Positions 18,000 to 27,028 are shown, counted from the first letter of the stretch. The stretch is 64,000 bases of DNA from Blastopirellula retiformator (GCF_007859755.1 NZ_SJPF01000004.1:186894-250893); one strand, 5' to 3'. The notes: a model not told the origin generated them from the sequence alone. Numbers and translations are program-made.

Positions 18000-19511
18000 C
18001 TAGACGTGCTTTCGATCGAGCGGCGGTAGCGGCACATGGCCGTCACGATAGAGGACGTTGTACGCGCAGAACGGAATCAAGTGCCCACTCGGCAACACAT
18101 GATGAATGCAACACTTCATCACGCGGCGAACGTCAAAGTTATACGCGTCCAAAAACGAAGTGACCATCACGCGGAAGACGTCGCCGGCGCCCAGCTCTTG
18201 CCGCATCGCCTTGGTGAAGAAGTCGACCGCCGCCGCGCCAATCTCCGGATCGGCGAACATCTCCGGCGATAGCTCCAGTTCCGGCTCGCACGTCGGCGCG
18301 TCAATAATCGCAAACGGATCGTCGCTGGCCGCCGGCGGCGTCGTGCCGCAGTTGCCGCTGCTGCAGCAACCTTGTCGCACCAGGTAGCGCTCGAGCAGAT
18401 CTCGCACCGCGGGACGCGTAAAGGAAATGCCGCTCGCCAGTAGATCAATATGCTGCGTCGCGTCGATGAACCGCATCAGCGGGATCAGTTTCCCCTGATA
18501 CCGATAGGCGTAGCTCATTTGGTGGCAGTTGGGATGAGCGCATGGCAGCGGCATGAAGTCGCTTTGGCGGAAGCGTCCCGCCGTCTGCTCGTCGATACCG
18601 CGAATCACATCAGGGAAGGTGATCCGCCGCTCCAGCACTTCCGGCAGCACGTGTCGTCCGCTGTAAGTCGCCGGTTGAAAGCTAAGCCCGGTGATCCACG
18701 GCTTGTCGACGCAATAGTCGACCAGTGCCCCCAGCTGATCCTGATTGACGTCGGTCTGCAGCGTGGCGACCAGGTTCACGTGCAGGCCCGCTTCGCCGCA
18801 TCGCTCGACGGCCCGCTGTTTCGTTTCGACCAGCGATTCTCCCCGCAATTGCAGCGACGCCTCTTCGCTGAAGCCGTCAAACTGCAGATAGATCTCGATT
18901 CGATCGCGACGCTTCGCCAGCCGTTCGACCAGTTCCGCGTCGCGAGCCAATCGAATCCCGTTGGTGTTGATCATCACGTAGTCGATCGGCTGCGACAGGG
19001 CGTAGGCCAGGATCGTTTCTAACTCGGGATGAATCGTCGGCTCGCCGCCTGATAGCTGCAGCACTTCGGGGCGTCCTTCGACCTCGACCAAACGATCAAT
19101 CGCGGCCTGACACTGGGCGACGGTCAAATGATGGCCGCCGGGACCGCTGCCGGCGTAACACATCGGACAGGCCAGGTTACAGCTGGAAGTAATCTCGAGC
19201 AGGCCGATGCAACTGTGCTGTTCGTGCTCGGTACAAAGCCCGCAGTCGAGCGGACATCCTTTCTCCGGCAGTACGCCAAACTCGTGCGGCACCTTGCCAG
19301 GGACGCTGTACTGCAGCTGATCGTACTGGGCGACGTCCGAGCAGATGAAATCGTCTCGCGCGCCATGCTCGGGGCAGCGTTTGCGAAAATAGACGCGGTT
19401 CCCCTTGGTGATGATCTTGGCCGGGACCACCGCCAGGCATTCGGGACACAGGCTCTGCGTTACGCCCAGCAAGGTGTAATCGCGTCGAGCAAGTTCGTGC
19501 GGCTTGAGCAT
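18000..19511 (-). CDS. Radical SAM enzyme of the MJ0619/tetraether lipid synthase-like family
   Basis: Protein of 503 residues. The N-terminus has a rubredoxin-like SLCPECLAVVPAK with a matching RCPEHG (C22, C25, C46). GCPLDCGLCTEHEQHSC (C86, C90, C93, C101) is a family-specific extra cluster motif. The radical SAM motif is SSCNLACPMCY (C111, C115, C118). The C-terminal MKCCIHHV and IPFCAYNVLY are also typical. Archaeal relatives couple lipid tails (Tes, MJ0619). The adjacent Lgt-like gene fits a lipid substrate, but a C-C coupling or methylation reaction here is an inference. The ATG lies four bases after the zinc-ribbon gene upstream. Confidence 0.85.
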   Translation of the reverse strand: MLKPHELARRDYTLLGVTQSLCPECLAVVPAKIITKGNRVYFRKRCPEHGARDDFICSDVAQYDQLQYSVPGKVPHEFGVLPEKGCPLDCGLCTEHEQHSCIGLLEITSSCNLACPMCYAGSGPGGHHLTVAQCQAAIDRLVEVEGRPEVLQLSGGEPTIHPELETILAYALSQPIDYVMINTNGIRLARDAELVERLAKRRDRIEIYLQFDGFSEEASLQLRGESLVETKQRAVERCGEAGLHVNLVATLQTDVNQDQLGALVDYCVDKPWITGLSFQPATYSGRHVLPEVLERRITFPDVIRGIDEQTAGRFRQSDFMPLPCAHPNCHQMSYAYRYQGKLIPLMRFIDATQHIDLLASGISFTRPAVRDLLERYLVRQGCCSSGNCGTTPPAASDDPFAIIDAPTCEPELELSPEMFADPEIGAAAVDFFTKAMRQELGAGDVFRVMVTSFLDAYNFDVRRVMKCCIHHVLPSGHLIPFCAYNVLYRDGHVPLPPLDRKHV

Positions 19512-19515
19512 CGGA

Positions 19516-20052
19516 TCAATTCCCTGAGGGGTTCACATCAAAACAAGCTTGACCAAAAGCGGCAATTATGCTGACGAGGGCGAGGAGCACGATGGCGACC
19601 GCCAAGATCGCGACGCCGACCGTACCTAAAACCGTCATCAATATCGCGTAAACGGAGGCGAGGACGGCTCCTGTTTTTCGAATATTTTCGTCTTTGCTAA
19701 GCAGCGCTGTAAACAGCGCCGCCGCGGCCAATAGTAGGGGCGCGCCAAATGCCAGCGTGTAGAAAACGATCCAGTCTGGATTGACGTAATAAACGCCGAC
19801 CCCCATTATGATCAGCGCGAAGGAGGATAAGCCGAGCAGCAGGTAAGCGAAAACGCCACTGACGGCATCTGCATATGCTGGCGGGGACGATACATGGTCG
19901 GCGATATCCGCCTCTTCTTCCGCCAACGGCAAATGACAAATCCAACAATTGTCGGCAGACGTCTGGTTCTCGGCCCCGCACGCCTTACAAACAACTGACC
20001 GCCGTTCGCTGGGCGAAAAATGTCTTCCATCGGACTGATTCGCTTCGCTCAA
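19516..20052 (-). CDS. Zinc-ribbon membrane protein, paralogue 1
   Basis: Protein of 178 residues. CKACGAEN followed by CWICHLPL near residues 22-43 forms a four-cysteine zinc ribbon. Four hydrophobic segments fill the remainder. Two similar genes lie immediately upstream, and the CWIC phrase is shared by all three. It is the eighth gene of the ten-gene operon. Function unknown; the ribbon suggests a cytosolic interaction surface on a membrane protein. Confidence 0.75.
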   Translation of the reverse strand: MSEANQSDGRHFSPSERRSVVCKACGAENQTSADNCWICHLPLAEEEADIADHVSSPPAYADAVSGVFAYLLLGLSSFALIIMGVGVYYVNPDWIVFYTLAFGAPLLLAAAALFTALLSKDENIRKTGAVLASVYAILMTVLGTVGVAILAVAIVLLALVSIIAAFGQACFDVNPSGN

Positions 20053-20054
20053 AG

Positions 20055-20564
20055 TCAGTACCTAATCATGTCGATATTGTTCGTGCAGACCAGCAGAACG
20101 AAGACCACGATCCCAACGACGACCAAAATTGCCATGCCGACCGCCAGCATCAAAATCAAACTGATCGTGACCGCGATACTTCCCCCGACGCTTGCGGTGC
20201 GGCGATTGTTCCGGATTCCGCCGCGAATCATTAATGCGATCCCCAACATCGGCAGACTGACCACAAGCAAGTAAGGGAGCAGCAACCCCAAGTGCACCCG
20301 GGCCACCCCATAGCCAACCAATCCCAACGTTGGCAGCAAAATCAACACCGGCAGGTTGGCCGAGAACGTCGCCCGCGTCTGAGCGAACGCTGGCGTTTGG
20401 CCAACTTTCTCCGCCGCAACCAGTTCCTCCGTCTCCATCTCGCTTTGGCAAATCCAACATCGCGGCGCGAACGCGTAGTTCTCGGCGCCACACTGCGGGC
20501 AGGCCACCAACGGAATCGACCGCGGCTGTAGGTCTGCGCTTCGAAGTTGGCTAGGATCGCTCAT
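20055..20564 (-). CDS. Zinc-ribbon membrane protein, paralogue 2
   Basis: Protein of 169 residues with CPQCGAEN and CWICQSEM near the N-terminus and four hydrophobic segments after residue 70. The ATG at 20564 shares its A with the stop codon TGA of the preceding gene, which fixes the start; a longer frame upstream is only overlap with that gene. Function unknown. Confidence 0.75.
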   Translation of the reverse strand: MSDPSQLRSADLQPRSIPLVACPQCGAENYAFAPRCWICQSEMETEELVAAEKVGQTPAFAQTRATFSANLPVLILLPTLGLVGYGVARVHLGLLLPYLLVVSLPMLGIALMIRGGIRNNRRTASVGGSIAVTISLILMLAVGMAILVVVGIVVFVLLVCTNNIDMIRY

Positions 20565-21022
20565 CAATGAAAATTCTGATGGCCAAACATCTGCAAACAA
20601 ATCATGAAAAACAAGATTCCGATCGAAATCACCACCAGGCCGATGACGCTTACCAATACCAGTACAACGCTCAGCCCGCGGGTTGCGGTTGGTTTGTCCT
20701 TGGCCGCCAACACCTGCCGCAGCGTAATGCCAACGCCTAAACAGGGGACAACCACCAGAATCGCGTAGAAGATCAGCGCGACCGGATGGATCGTCGCCAC
20801 ACCGACGCCCACCAGCACCAGCGCCGCCAGCGTAAGCAGTAGCAGCACATTGCCCACCTTGGTATTGGCGCCGGCAACGAACTTCGGAGCCTCGACAGGC
20901 ACGGCGGCAACCAGTTCCACCTCGTCGACCAGCGCCCGCTGGCAGATCCAACAATTTGCAGCAAAGGCGTTGTTGTCGGCGCCACACTCGGGGCAGCGGA
21001 CTTGAGGAAGCGAACGACTCAT
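20564..21022 (-). CDS. Zinc-ribbon membrane protein, paralogue 3
   Basis: Protein of 152 residues starting with a near-terminal zinc ribbon, CPECGADN then CWICQRAL, followed by four hydrophobic segments. It overlaps the previous gene by four bases (ATGA) and the next by one (TGATG). The three ribbon proteins probably arose by tandem duplication. No family function is known to me. Confidence 0.75.
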   Translation of the reverse strand: MSRSLPQVRCPECGADNNAFAANCWICQRALVDEVELVAAVPVEAPKFVAGANTKVGNVLLLLTLAALVLVGVGVATIHPVALIFYAILVVVPCLGVGITLRQVLAAKDKPTATRGLSVVLVLVSVIGLVVISIGILFFMICLQMFGHQNFH

Positions 21023-21642
21023 GCTTCGCCCCCTCTCTGCCGGCGCTCGGCATAGGCGACCGCCAGATCTTTCGCCCGGCGGACCATCTGCCCTACCACG
21101 ATTCCGGCAGCGCCCAAGCTGACCAGCGTGATCGCCTGGCTGATTGGCGGCACCGCGTGATCGGCGTCAAACCAGGTCTTATCAACCGCGCCGACGCTCG
21201 CCATAAATCCCGCCATGCAGGCCAGCGTCGCAAACCAAACCAGCGGCAACTCAAACCGCAGGCCGGCCAAAATGATGATGAAGTAGTAGAACGTATCCAG
21301 TTGGGTCGCCGTCGGTCCGCCAGAGGCGGCGATTAATGTCGTCAAAAAGGCGATATCGACCGCGGTGCTGACGTAGCTGAGCAGCGGCGGAAACCAGCGC
21401 CGCAACAGCACCAGCCAAACGGCCAATGACAGGAAAAGCCAACCGCAGGCGATCAGCGTCGCCTGTTTATGAAAGTCGGCGTTGGCGGCTCTACCCGCTT
21501 CGTCCAACAAACCAAAATGATGCCATAACTGCAGCCCGTAGCAAACGACGATCGCCGCCATCCGCAGCGAAACAACGCGCATCTCGGCAACGTACGACTG
21601 CCAGCGGCGGACGATATACCAATCTCGATCAGGAGCGTTCAC
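21019..21642 (-). CDS. Polytopic membrane protein, unknown
   Basis: Protein of 207 residues with about six transmembrane segments, including GWLFLSLAVWLVLLRRWFP and TFYYFIIILAGLRFELPLVW. The layout resembles the membrane sensor half of some histidine kinases, but no kinase or cyclase domain follows. The C-terminus is short and basic. It overlaps both neighbours (14 bp upstream, 4 bp downstream), so it belongs to the operon. Confidence 0.7.
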   Translation of the reverse strand: MNAPDRDWYIVRRWQSYVAEMRVVSLRMAAIVVCYGLQLWHHFGLLDEAGRAANADFHKQATLIACGWLFLSLAVWLVLLRRWFPPLLSYVSTAVDIAFLTTLIAASGGPTATQLDTFYYFIIILAGLRFELPLVWFATLACMAGFMASVGAVDKTWFDADHAVPPISQAITLVSLGAAGIVVGQMVRRAKDLAVAYAERRQRGGEA

Positions 21643-21952
21643 GCGGTTGGGATCCTTCGTCGGGACTTGGGGACGATTTCTCGGTTGTCTCCGTCTGTCG
21701 TAGCGTATCGGACGAAGCTAGTCCAAGTCGATAGGCGAGCGTCACAGGAATCGAAACAAAAAAGAGGAAGGCGAACAACACGCAGGCCAGCGCAAGCAGG
21801 TTCGGGTCGACTCTCTCGGAAGTCGACGCGGCCTCATAGTTGGCAAGCGCCATCGCACATGTTCCGAAAAAAGCGACGCCGGACGCGATCATTACGAAGA
21901 GTGAAAGCGCCAGACAAATGGCCAATCTCTTCTTGTCTTTTCCTGCACTCAT
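21629..21952 (-). CDS. Small two-pass membrane protein, unknown
   Basis: Protein of 107 residues with hydrophobic segments at about 9-34 and 50-74 and a Ser/Glu/Pro-rich C-terminal tail. It overlaps its upstream neighbour by four bases (ATGA) and its downstream neighbour by 14. Its only clue is its place in the operon. Confidence 0.65.
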   Translation of the reverse strand: MSAGKDKKRLAICLALSLFVMIASGVAFFGTCAMALANYEAASTSERVDPNLLALACVLFAFLFFVSIPVTLAYRLGLASSDTLRQTETTEKSSPSPDEGSQPRERS

Positions 21953-22479
21953 GCCGGCTCCTTCGCTTCCCCCGCCGCGACGCGTCTATTCCAGAGCGAT
22001 TCGATCGAGGGGGGACCGAGGAAAACCAAAAGCACAATAGTTGTAACCAGCCCCAGTAAGCCATCGACCAAAACTGCATCGAACGCAGAAAATCGGTCGC
22101 CGAGCCAAAGAATCGCGCGAAACAAGATTCCCCCCAGCAAGCCAGCCAAGGCGGACATCGCCAGACCGCACACCACGGCAATCGTGACGCGAACCAGCGA
22201 GCCGAACAGGATCCACGTTGCGTCACACCGTCGAAACTGCCAACGGCCCCTCTGTTTGCGGGTCACTTCCGCCCACGCTCGAACGACGGCGAGGCTGACG
22301 CCAATCACCACGCAGTAGCCCAGCAGCGGGTGGGCAAGAAAGCTGAACAACGCCGCGACAAATGCCAGAACGATCCCAAACGCGAATTCGTTCTCCAATA
22401 GCACGGGATGCACAGCCGTCGCTTCAGCCGTCGGCGCCGTGGGCGACTGGAATGGGTTTTCGTCATCTTGATCACTCAT
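21949..22479 (-). CDS. NPFQSP-motif membrane protein, paralogue 1
   Basis: Protein of 176 residues beginning MSDQDDENPFQSP and containing four or more hydrophobic segments. The C-terminal phrase FLGPPSIESLW matches RLGPPSLEVL and RLGPKKLEVL in the next two genes, so the three are paralogues. The NP[FY]xSP motif near the N-terminus recurs in planctomycete membrane proteins; its function is unknown to me. It overlaps the upstream gene by eight bases. Confidence 0.75.
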   Translation of the reverse strand: MSDQDDENPFQSPTAPTAEATAVHPVLLENEFAFGIVLAFVAALFSFLAHPLLGYCVVIGVSLAVVRAWAEVTRKQRGRWQFRRCDATWILFGSLVRVTIAVVCGLAMSALAGLLGGILFRAILWLGDRFSAFDAVLVDGLLGLVTTIVLLVFLGPPSIESLWNRRVAAGEAKEPA

Positions 22480-22996
22480 GACGATCCGCCTCGCTTTTCG
22501 TCCGCGCCGCGCTCTGACGCCGCAGCACCTCCAGCGACGGCGGCCCCAGTCGCCAAATCACCCAGAAGAACGTTACGACCATCGCTCCGTAGGAGATTCC
22601 GAACACGAACGTCATCAAGACGCTACCGCCGGCAGGTGGACGAAAAAAGGGCGCATTGGTCACAATCGCCATGCCGGTACACGTGATCAAAAAGGCGATC
22701 GCTCCTGCCACCGCAGCGCCGATCGCCACCGACAACGCCTTTCCGAGAGAGTTGAGCTGTTGCAAGGGACCGATTGAACAACCGGCCAAGAATTTGCGAT
22801 GCAGTTCCAACAACGAGCGAAGAGAGACCCCCAGCGAACCGAAGAAGAGCAATCCGCCGGACCAAGGTTCACGATAAAACATCGGCGCCACGACAACAAA
22901 CATCACTGCCGAAACAATCCACCAGACATACCACTGCCGCCACGGTGCGGTGACGTTTGGCTCCTGCGGCGATTGGTAGGGATTGTCGTCGGTCAC
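22472..22996 (-). CDS. NPYQSP-motif membrane protein, paralogue 2
   Basis: Protein of 174 residues beginning MTDDNPYQSPQEP, with four hydrophobic segments and the shared C-terminal phrase RLGPPSLEVLRR. It overlaps both flanking paralogues (four bases upstream, eight downstream). Function unknown. Confidence 0.75.
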   Translation of the reverse strand: MTDDNPYQSPQEPNVTAPWRQWYVWWIVSAVMFVVVAPMFYREPWSGGLLFFGSLGVSLRSLLELHRKFLAGCSIGPLQQLNSLGKALSVAIGAAVAGAIAFLITCTGMAIVTNAPFFRPPAGGSVLMTFVFGISYGAMVVTFFWVIWRLGPPSLEVLRRQSAARTKSEADRHE

Positions 22997-23547
22997 GGCG
23001 AAGGCTGACTCTGGTTCGGTTCTGTCGAAATCGGTGGCTCACCACCATGCCGGTTCGCTTCCTGCTGCAGGACCTCTAGTTTCTTGGGGCCGAGTCGGTA
23101 GAACAGCCACCCCAGCAGGGCAAGACCCACAGGAATTGCGCCGAACATCAACACAATCCCAAACATTTCTCCCTGACCTTGCCCGACATTCGCAACGGCA
23201 ATCCCGCTGGCACATACGGTTGTTCCAGCGACACCGGCCGAAATGATCGTGATCATCGAAACCCCCAGCGAAACGCCAAGCGATTTCCACTGCACGCCGT
23301 AGTCGACCAACCAACCTGCCGCCAACTTGCGGTTGAGGTCACTGATCGTCCTCACCAACGCCGGCAAGCCAACCGCCACGATAAAGGCCAACAGCATCAG
23401 CAGCGTCTCGAAAAAGGCGCACAGGACACCTACCAGCACGAAAATGCCGGTTGCCCCGTAGAGCACCAACCAGGGAGGCTGACGATGGGCTGGCGTTTTT
23501 GCCGCGGGTGACTCGAACGGATTGGACTCTTCGTTTTCGGGGACCAT
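22993..23547 (-). CDS. NPFESP-motif membrane protein, paralogue 3 and first gene of the operon
   Basis: Protein of 184 residues. The ATG at 23547 gives MVPENEESNPFESP, placing the motif where it lies in the two paralogues; the longer frame upstream is rejected for that reason. Four hydrophobic segments follow, then RLGPKKLEVLQQEA and a polar tail. It heads the ten-gene block that ends with the Lgt-like gene. Confidence 0.72.
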   Translation of the reverse strand: MVPENEESNPFESPAAKTPAHRQPPWLVLYGATGIFVLVGVLCAFFETLLMLLAFIVAVGLPALVRTISDLNRKLAAGWLVDYGVQWKSLGVSLGVSMITIISAGVAGTTVCASGIAVANVGQGQGEMFGIVLMFGAIPVGLALLGWLFYRLGPKKLEVLQQEANRHGGEPPISTEPNQSQPSP

Positions 23548-23671
23548 GGCACGACTCACGCAGTAGGAAGAAACGTCTGGCGACGATTCTATCCGCACCA
23601 CTACCTGGATCGCGAGAAATGCCCCGGAAGGGGACAATTTTTTTTCGCCGCCCAAACGGAGCAGGGTGGCG

Positions 23672-23881
23672 CTAATTCTCGACCGGCGTAATCTCGGTCG
23701 CCCAGTTCCACTCGATGCTGTAGTCCTCGTCGTCCATATGCAGCACGCAGATCAAGCGGCGAAAATGGTGATCTAAACGCAAGAAGGTCGCTTCCAATTC
23801 GTATTGCGACTGGCCGACATCGACGTAGAAACGATACCGCCGGCCTTCGATCAGCTGATCTGGATGTTCAATTGTCGTCAT
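23672..23881 (-). CDS. Small acidic protein, unknown
   Basis: Protein of 69 residues from the ATG at 23881 (MTTIEHPDQLIEGRRYRFYV), chosen over an in-frame start 54 bp upstream. It has no membrane segment and an aromatic-rich beta-like pattern ending in EWNWATEITPVEN. It is on the same strand as the operon but 124 bp ahead of it, so linkage is uncertain. Confidence 0.55.
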   Translation of the reverse strand: MTTIEHPDQLIEGRRYRFYVDVGQSQYELEATFLRLDHHFRRLICVLHMDDEDYSIEWNWATEITPVEN

Positions 23882-24030
23882 GAAATCGAATCGCGGATGG
23901 GCCGGCAGGCGGAAAACGATAACGAGGAGAGCCAAGCCCTTATTTTATATTTGCGAATGTGCGATGGCAAACAAACCAGCCTCCCCCCCATCGTTAAGAC
24001 TCTGCCGCTCACCAGACGCCACAATAGCGC

Positions 24031-24069
24031 AAAAAAAGAAACGTGTCGGCCCGGGCCGACGCGTTTCTT
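24031..24069 (-). terminator. Intrinsic terminator of the DUF1559 gene
   Basis: The stem AAGAAACG-GTCGGC with GCCGAC-CGTTTCTT around CCGG is followed on the minus strand by a run of T. It lies about 100 bp after the stop codon at 24171. Confidence 0.8.
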
Positions 24070-24170
24070 CGCGTCGATGATTTCCCCACAGTCGTTGGGC
24101 AGCTAATCCCGGCTGTCAGGAAATCGATCGACTTGGTTCTGTCGGAGCCTCGCAGTTGGCCCCAATTCTG

Positions 24171-25190
24171 TTAGTAATTTCCTAGCACCTGGCCGTCGTT
24201 GCACGACAAGAGCCGTTCGTAGGTCGAGTCGTCGGGCCCGCCAAAGTTGTCGTCGATGTTTTCGCTGATGAAGTGAACCGAACCGTCGACGAAGACGAAC
24301 TGAGCGCCGCCGGGATGCAAACTGGCGAAGCCCTGCCGTCCATCGCGATCGTCGCAACCTGTTCCGCAGGTGTCGTTCGAGTTGATCGGCGTCTTGCCGC
24401 CGCCAACCACCTGGATGAACCCGTCGAGATAGTTGTGGCTGTTTTCGATGTCTTCGTTGCCAGTATGTCCGTAGATAACCGCGGCGCCCAGTTCGACGCC
24501 TCCCAGCATCCAGGCCCGCTCGCCGACCATTGCCGTGTTGCTCGTTCCATCGAGAACGTCGCGCATTCGGCAGACCATCCGATTGTTATTCTGCACGTCG
24601 GTCCCCGGCACAAAGACGCCGTTGATCCGAAAGTTTCGCGAGGAGGTTCGCGTGTTGGTCCGGCAGATGTCGCCGCTATGATTGACGCCGATATAGTTGG
24701 CGGTCGCGATTTCTACATCTTGCGATTGATTGCCCGAACCATTGTTGATGCCGAAGTGGCTGTTCAGCTCGGGACCGACGTCCGACGGACAGCGCCACGT
24801 GGCGATCGGCGCTTGCACTACGGCCAGCTTGTCGGCCTTGTTAACCGCTTCGTGCAATCGATCGGGACTGCTGGGAGCCAAAATGTCGTAGGCGGCCGAT
24901 TGTTCCATTTGGGGCAGAATGCAAGTTCCCCAGCTCCAACTGGCGTGGCGAGTCTCGTCGCCGCCGTTCACTTCGTGGTCGTAGCTGATCGCCGGCAATG
25001 CGCCGAACGTGTCATGATAGTTGTGCAGCGCCAATCCCAACTGTTTTAGGTGATTGGTGCACTGCATCCGCCGGGCCGCTTCGCGCGCTTGCTGCACCGC
25101 CGGCAACAGAAGCGCAATCAACACGCCGATGATCGCGATCACCACCAGCAGTTCCACGAGAGTAAACCCATTCTTGGCGCGAATCTTCAT
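24171..25190 (-). CDS. DUF1559 protein with pilin-like N-terminus, copy A
   Basis: Protein of 339 residues. [15 protein letters not shown] near the N-terminus is a prepilin-type cleavage and helix motif (G before F, E at +5), so it is probably processed by a prepilin peptidase and exported. The DUF1559 body ends with [16 protein letters not shown], the H-x9-DG motif. The ATG at 25190 is chosen because it puts the leader MKIRAKNG directly before the cleavage site. It is closely similar to copy B at 25958, for example both contain [15 protein letters not shown]. Function unknown; surface or pseudopilus-like location is inferred. Confidence 0.88.
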   Translation of the reverse strand: MKIRAKNGFTLVELLVVIAIIGVLIALLLPAVQQAREAARRMQCTNHLKQLGLALHNYHDTFGALPAISYDHEVNGGDETRHASWSWGTCILPQMEQSAAYDILAPSSPDRLHEAVNKADKLAVVQAPIATWRCPSDVGPELNSHFGINNGSGNQSQDVEIATANYIGVNHSGDICRTNTRTSSRNFRINGVFVPGTDVQNNNRMVCRMRDVLDGTSNTAMVGERAWMLGGVELGAAVIYGHTGNEDIENSHNYLDGFIQVVGGGKTPINSNDTCGTGCDDRDGRQGFASLHPGGAQFVFVDGSVHFISENIDDNFGGPDDSTYERLLSCNDGQVLGNY

Positions 25191-25441
25191 TGCAATGCCG
25201 TCCCCCGAAATAAGAAAAGATAAATTCACGCCTGGTCCGCATTTCCAAACGCCAGGCGAATTAGGCTCGTAAGCACTCCACGCAATGGCGGAAGATTGGC
25301 CGCGGATTTTGCGGATTTTCGCCAGTATGAGGAAATCCTCATCCAAGTCCCCGCTTCCGAGGAGGCGATCCGCCACAGAGAGCAGGGCGCATAAGAAGAC
25401 GCGACGGCCATAGCCGCCGCGTTGATTCGCGACGCTTGCTG

Positions 25442-25888
25442 TTATTCTCGCTGGCGGCTTTGCTTGCCGACGACGGGAAAGTCGATCTGGTTGTCCCAGT
25501 CGGTCACTTCGACGATCTGCGTCGACTTGCTGTTGTATTCCTTCGGGAAGACTTCTTTGCGTCCTTCGTCGCGGACCTGTCCTTCGTCGCTAACGACTCG
25601 ATCGCGAGCCGTCGTCAACTCGACGCGATGCTCGCCCACCAGCGCGCCATTGGCGGTAGCGCTATACTTCAACACGTAAAACCCTTCGGCGTCGGTCACG
25701 GCGCTCGAACTGCGTCCGATCTCTACCGGCACGAAAATAACGTTACAGCCTTCGACCGGCTTGCCGTTGAACGTCACCTGTCCATGAACGTCGCCCAGCG
25801 GCGGAGCGCCGTTGTCGCTGCACCCAACCAGCGCCGCGCCCGTCACAGCGATCGCCAGCAACCGGCCGAATTGAAAACCGCGAATCAT
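25442..25888 (-). CDS. Lipoprotein with carboxypeptidase-regulatory-like domain, copy A
   Basis: Protein of 148 residues with a lipoprotein signal ending ALVGC (C23). The body [19 protein letters not shown] followed by [13 protein letters not shown] is a transthyretin/carboxypeptidase regulatory fold common in planctomycetes. The ATG at 25888 starts the signal peptide. It is paralogous to the gene at 29341. It lies between two DUF1559 genes on the same strand. Confidence 0.8.
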   Translation of the reverse strand: MIRGFQFGRLLAIAVTGAALVGCSDNGAPPLGDVHGQVTFNGKPVEGCNVIFVPVEIGRSSSAVTDAEGFYVLKYSATANGALVGEHRVELTTARDRVVSDEGQVRDEGRKEVFPKEYNSKSTQIVEVTDWDNQIDFPVVGKQSRQRE

Positions 25889-25957
25889 AAAAAGCTCCTG
25901 GTTCGCCTCCGCTTTTCCCAATCAAAGCGAAGGCCGATGAGGGAATAGTCGAATGCG

Positions 25958-26965
25958 TTAGTAGTTGCCGATGACCTGTCCATCGTTGCAGGACAAGATC
26001 CGTTCGTACGTCGTGTCGACCGGACCGCCAAAGTCGTCGTCGATGTTCTCGCTTAGAAAATGGACCGAGCCGTCGGCAAAGGCGAATTGCGAACCGCCTA
26101 GGTGCAAGCTCGAGAAGCCTTGCCGTCCGTCGCGATCATCGCAGCCGGTGCCGCAGACGTCGTTCATATTGATGTGCGTCTTGCCGGCGCCAACCACCGA
26201 AATGAAACCGTCCAGGTAGTTGTGGCTCCGTTCGATGTCTTCGTTGCCGGTATGACCGTACAGCATGCCGGCGCCCAGTTCGACGCCGCCCAACATCCAG
26301 GCTCGTTCGCCAACCATCGCGGTGTTGCTGGTTCCGTCCAGCACGTCGCGCAAACGACAGACCATGCGGCGGTTTTGCTCCACATTGGTTCCGGCGACGA
26401 AGATTCCGTTGACCGCGGCGTTCTTGGTCGAGCGGCCGATGTCGCCGCTGTGGTTCACGCCCAGGTAGTTAGCCGTCGCGATCTGAACGTCTTGCGACTG
26501 GTCGCCTGATCCGTTGTTGATTCCAAAGTGGGTGTTCAACTCCGGACCGACGTCCGAAGGGCAACGCCAGGCCGAGATCGGCGTTTGCAGCACCCGCAGC
26601 TTATCGGCCTTGTTGACCGCCTCATGCAGTCGGTCGGGGCTGCTCGGCTCGAGAATGTCGTAGGCGCTCGCTTGCTCGATCTGCGGCAGAATCGCCGTCC
26701 CCCAACTCCAACTCGAATGCCGGGTTTCGTCGCCGCCGTTCACTTCGTGGTCATAGCTGATCGCCGGAAAGGCGCCGAACGTGTCGTGGTAGTTGTGCAG
26801 CGCCAGGGCGAGTTGCTTCAGATTGTTGGTGCATTGCATCCGCCGGGCCGCTTCGCGGGCTTGTTGTACCGCCGGCAAGAGCAGGGCGATCAATACGCCG
26901 ATAATGGCGATCACGACCAATAGTTCCACCAAGGTGAAACCTTTCCGTTGGGTTGGGGCGTTCAT
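25958..26965 (-). CDS. DUF1559 protein with pilin-like N-terminus, copy B
   Basis: Protein of 335 residues with leader MNAPTQRKG then [14 protein letters not shown], and the C-terminal H-x9-DG motif HLGGSQFAFADGSVHF. It matches copy A over most of its length, including [20 protein letters not shown], so the two are recent duplicates. It lies 63 bp after the FecR gene, suggesting co-transcription from the ECF sigma unit. Confidence 0.88.
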   Translation of the reverse strand: MNAPTQRKGFTLVELLVVIAIIGVLIALLLPAVQQAREAARRMQCTNNLKQLALALHNYHDTFGAFPAISYDHEVNGGDETRHSSWSWGTAILPQIEQASAYDILEPSSPDRLHEAVNKADKLRVLQTPISAWRCPSDVGPELNTHFGINNGSGDQSQDVQIATANYLGVNHSGDIGRSTKNAAVNGIFVAGTNVEQNRRMVCRLRDVLDGTSNTAMVGERAWMLGGVELGAGMLYGHTGNEDIERSHNYLDGFISVVGAGKTHINMNDVCGTGCDDRDGRQGFSSLHLGGSQFAFADGSVHFLSENIDDDFGGPVDTTYERILSCNDGQVIGNY

Positions 26966-27028
26966 AAAGATAGAGACTCCTGTGAGAAATGAAATGATGG
27001 ATGTGCCACATGTGCGAACCTCGATTGG

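Noticed and set aside
19516-23547. Toxin-antitoxin or phage-defence operon reading of the small overlapping genes
   Set aside because: No nuclease, NTPase or effector domain is present; all small genes are membrane proteins and the enzymes point to lipids.
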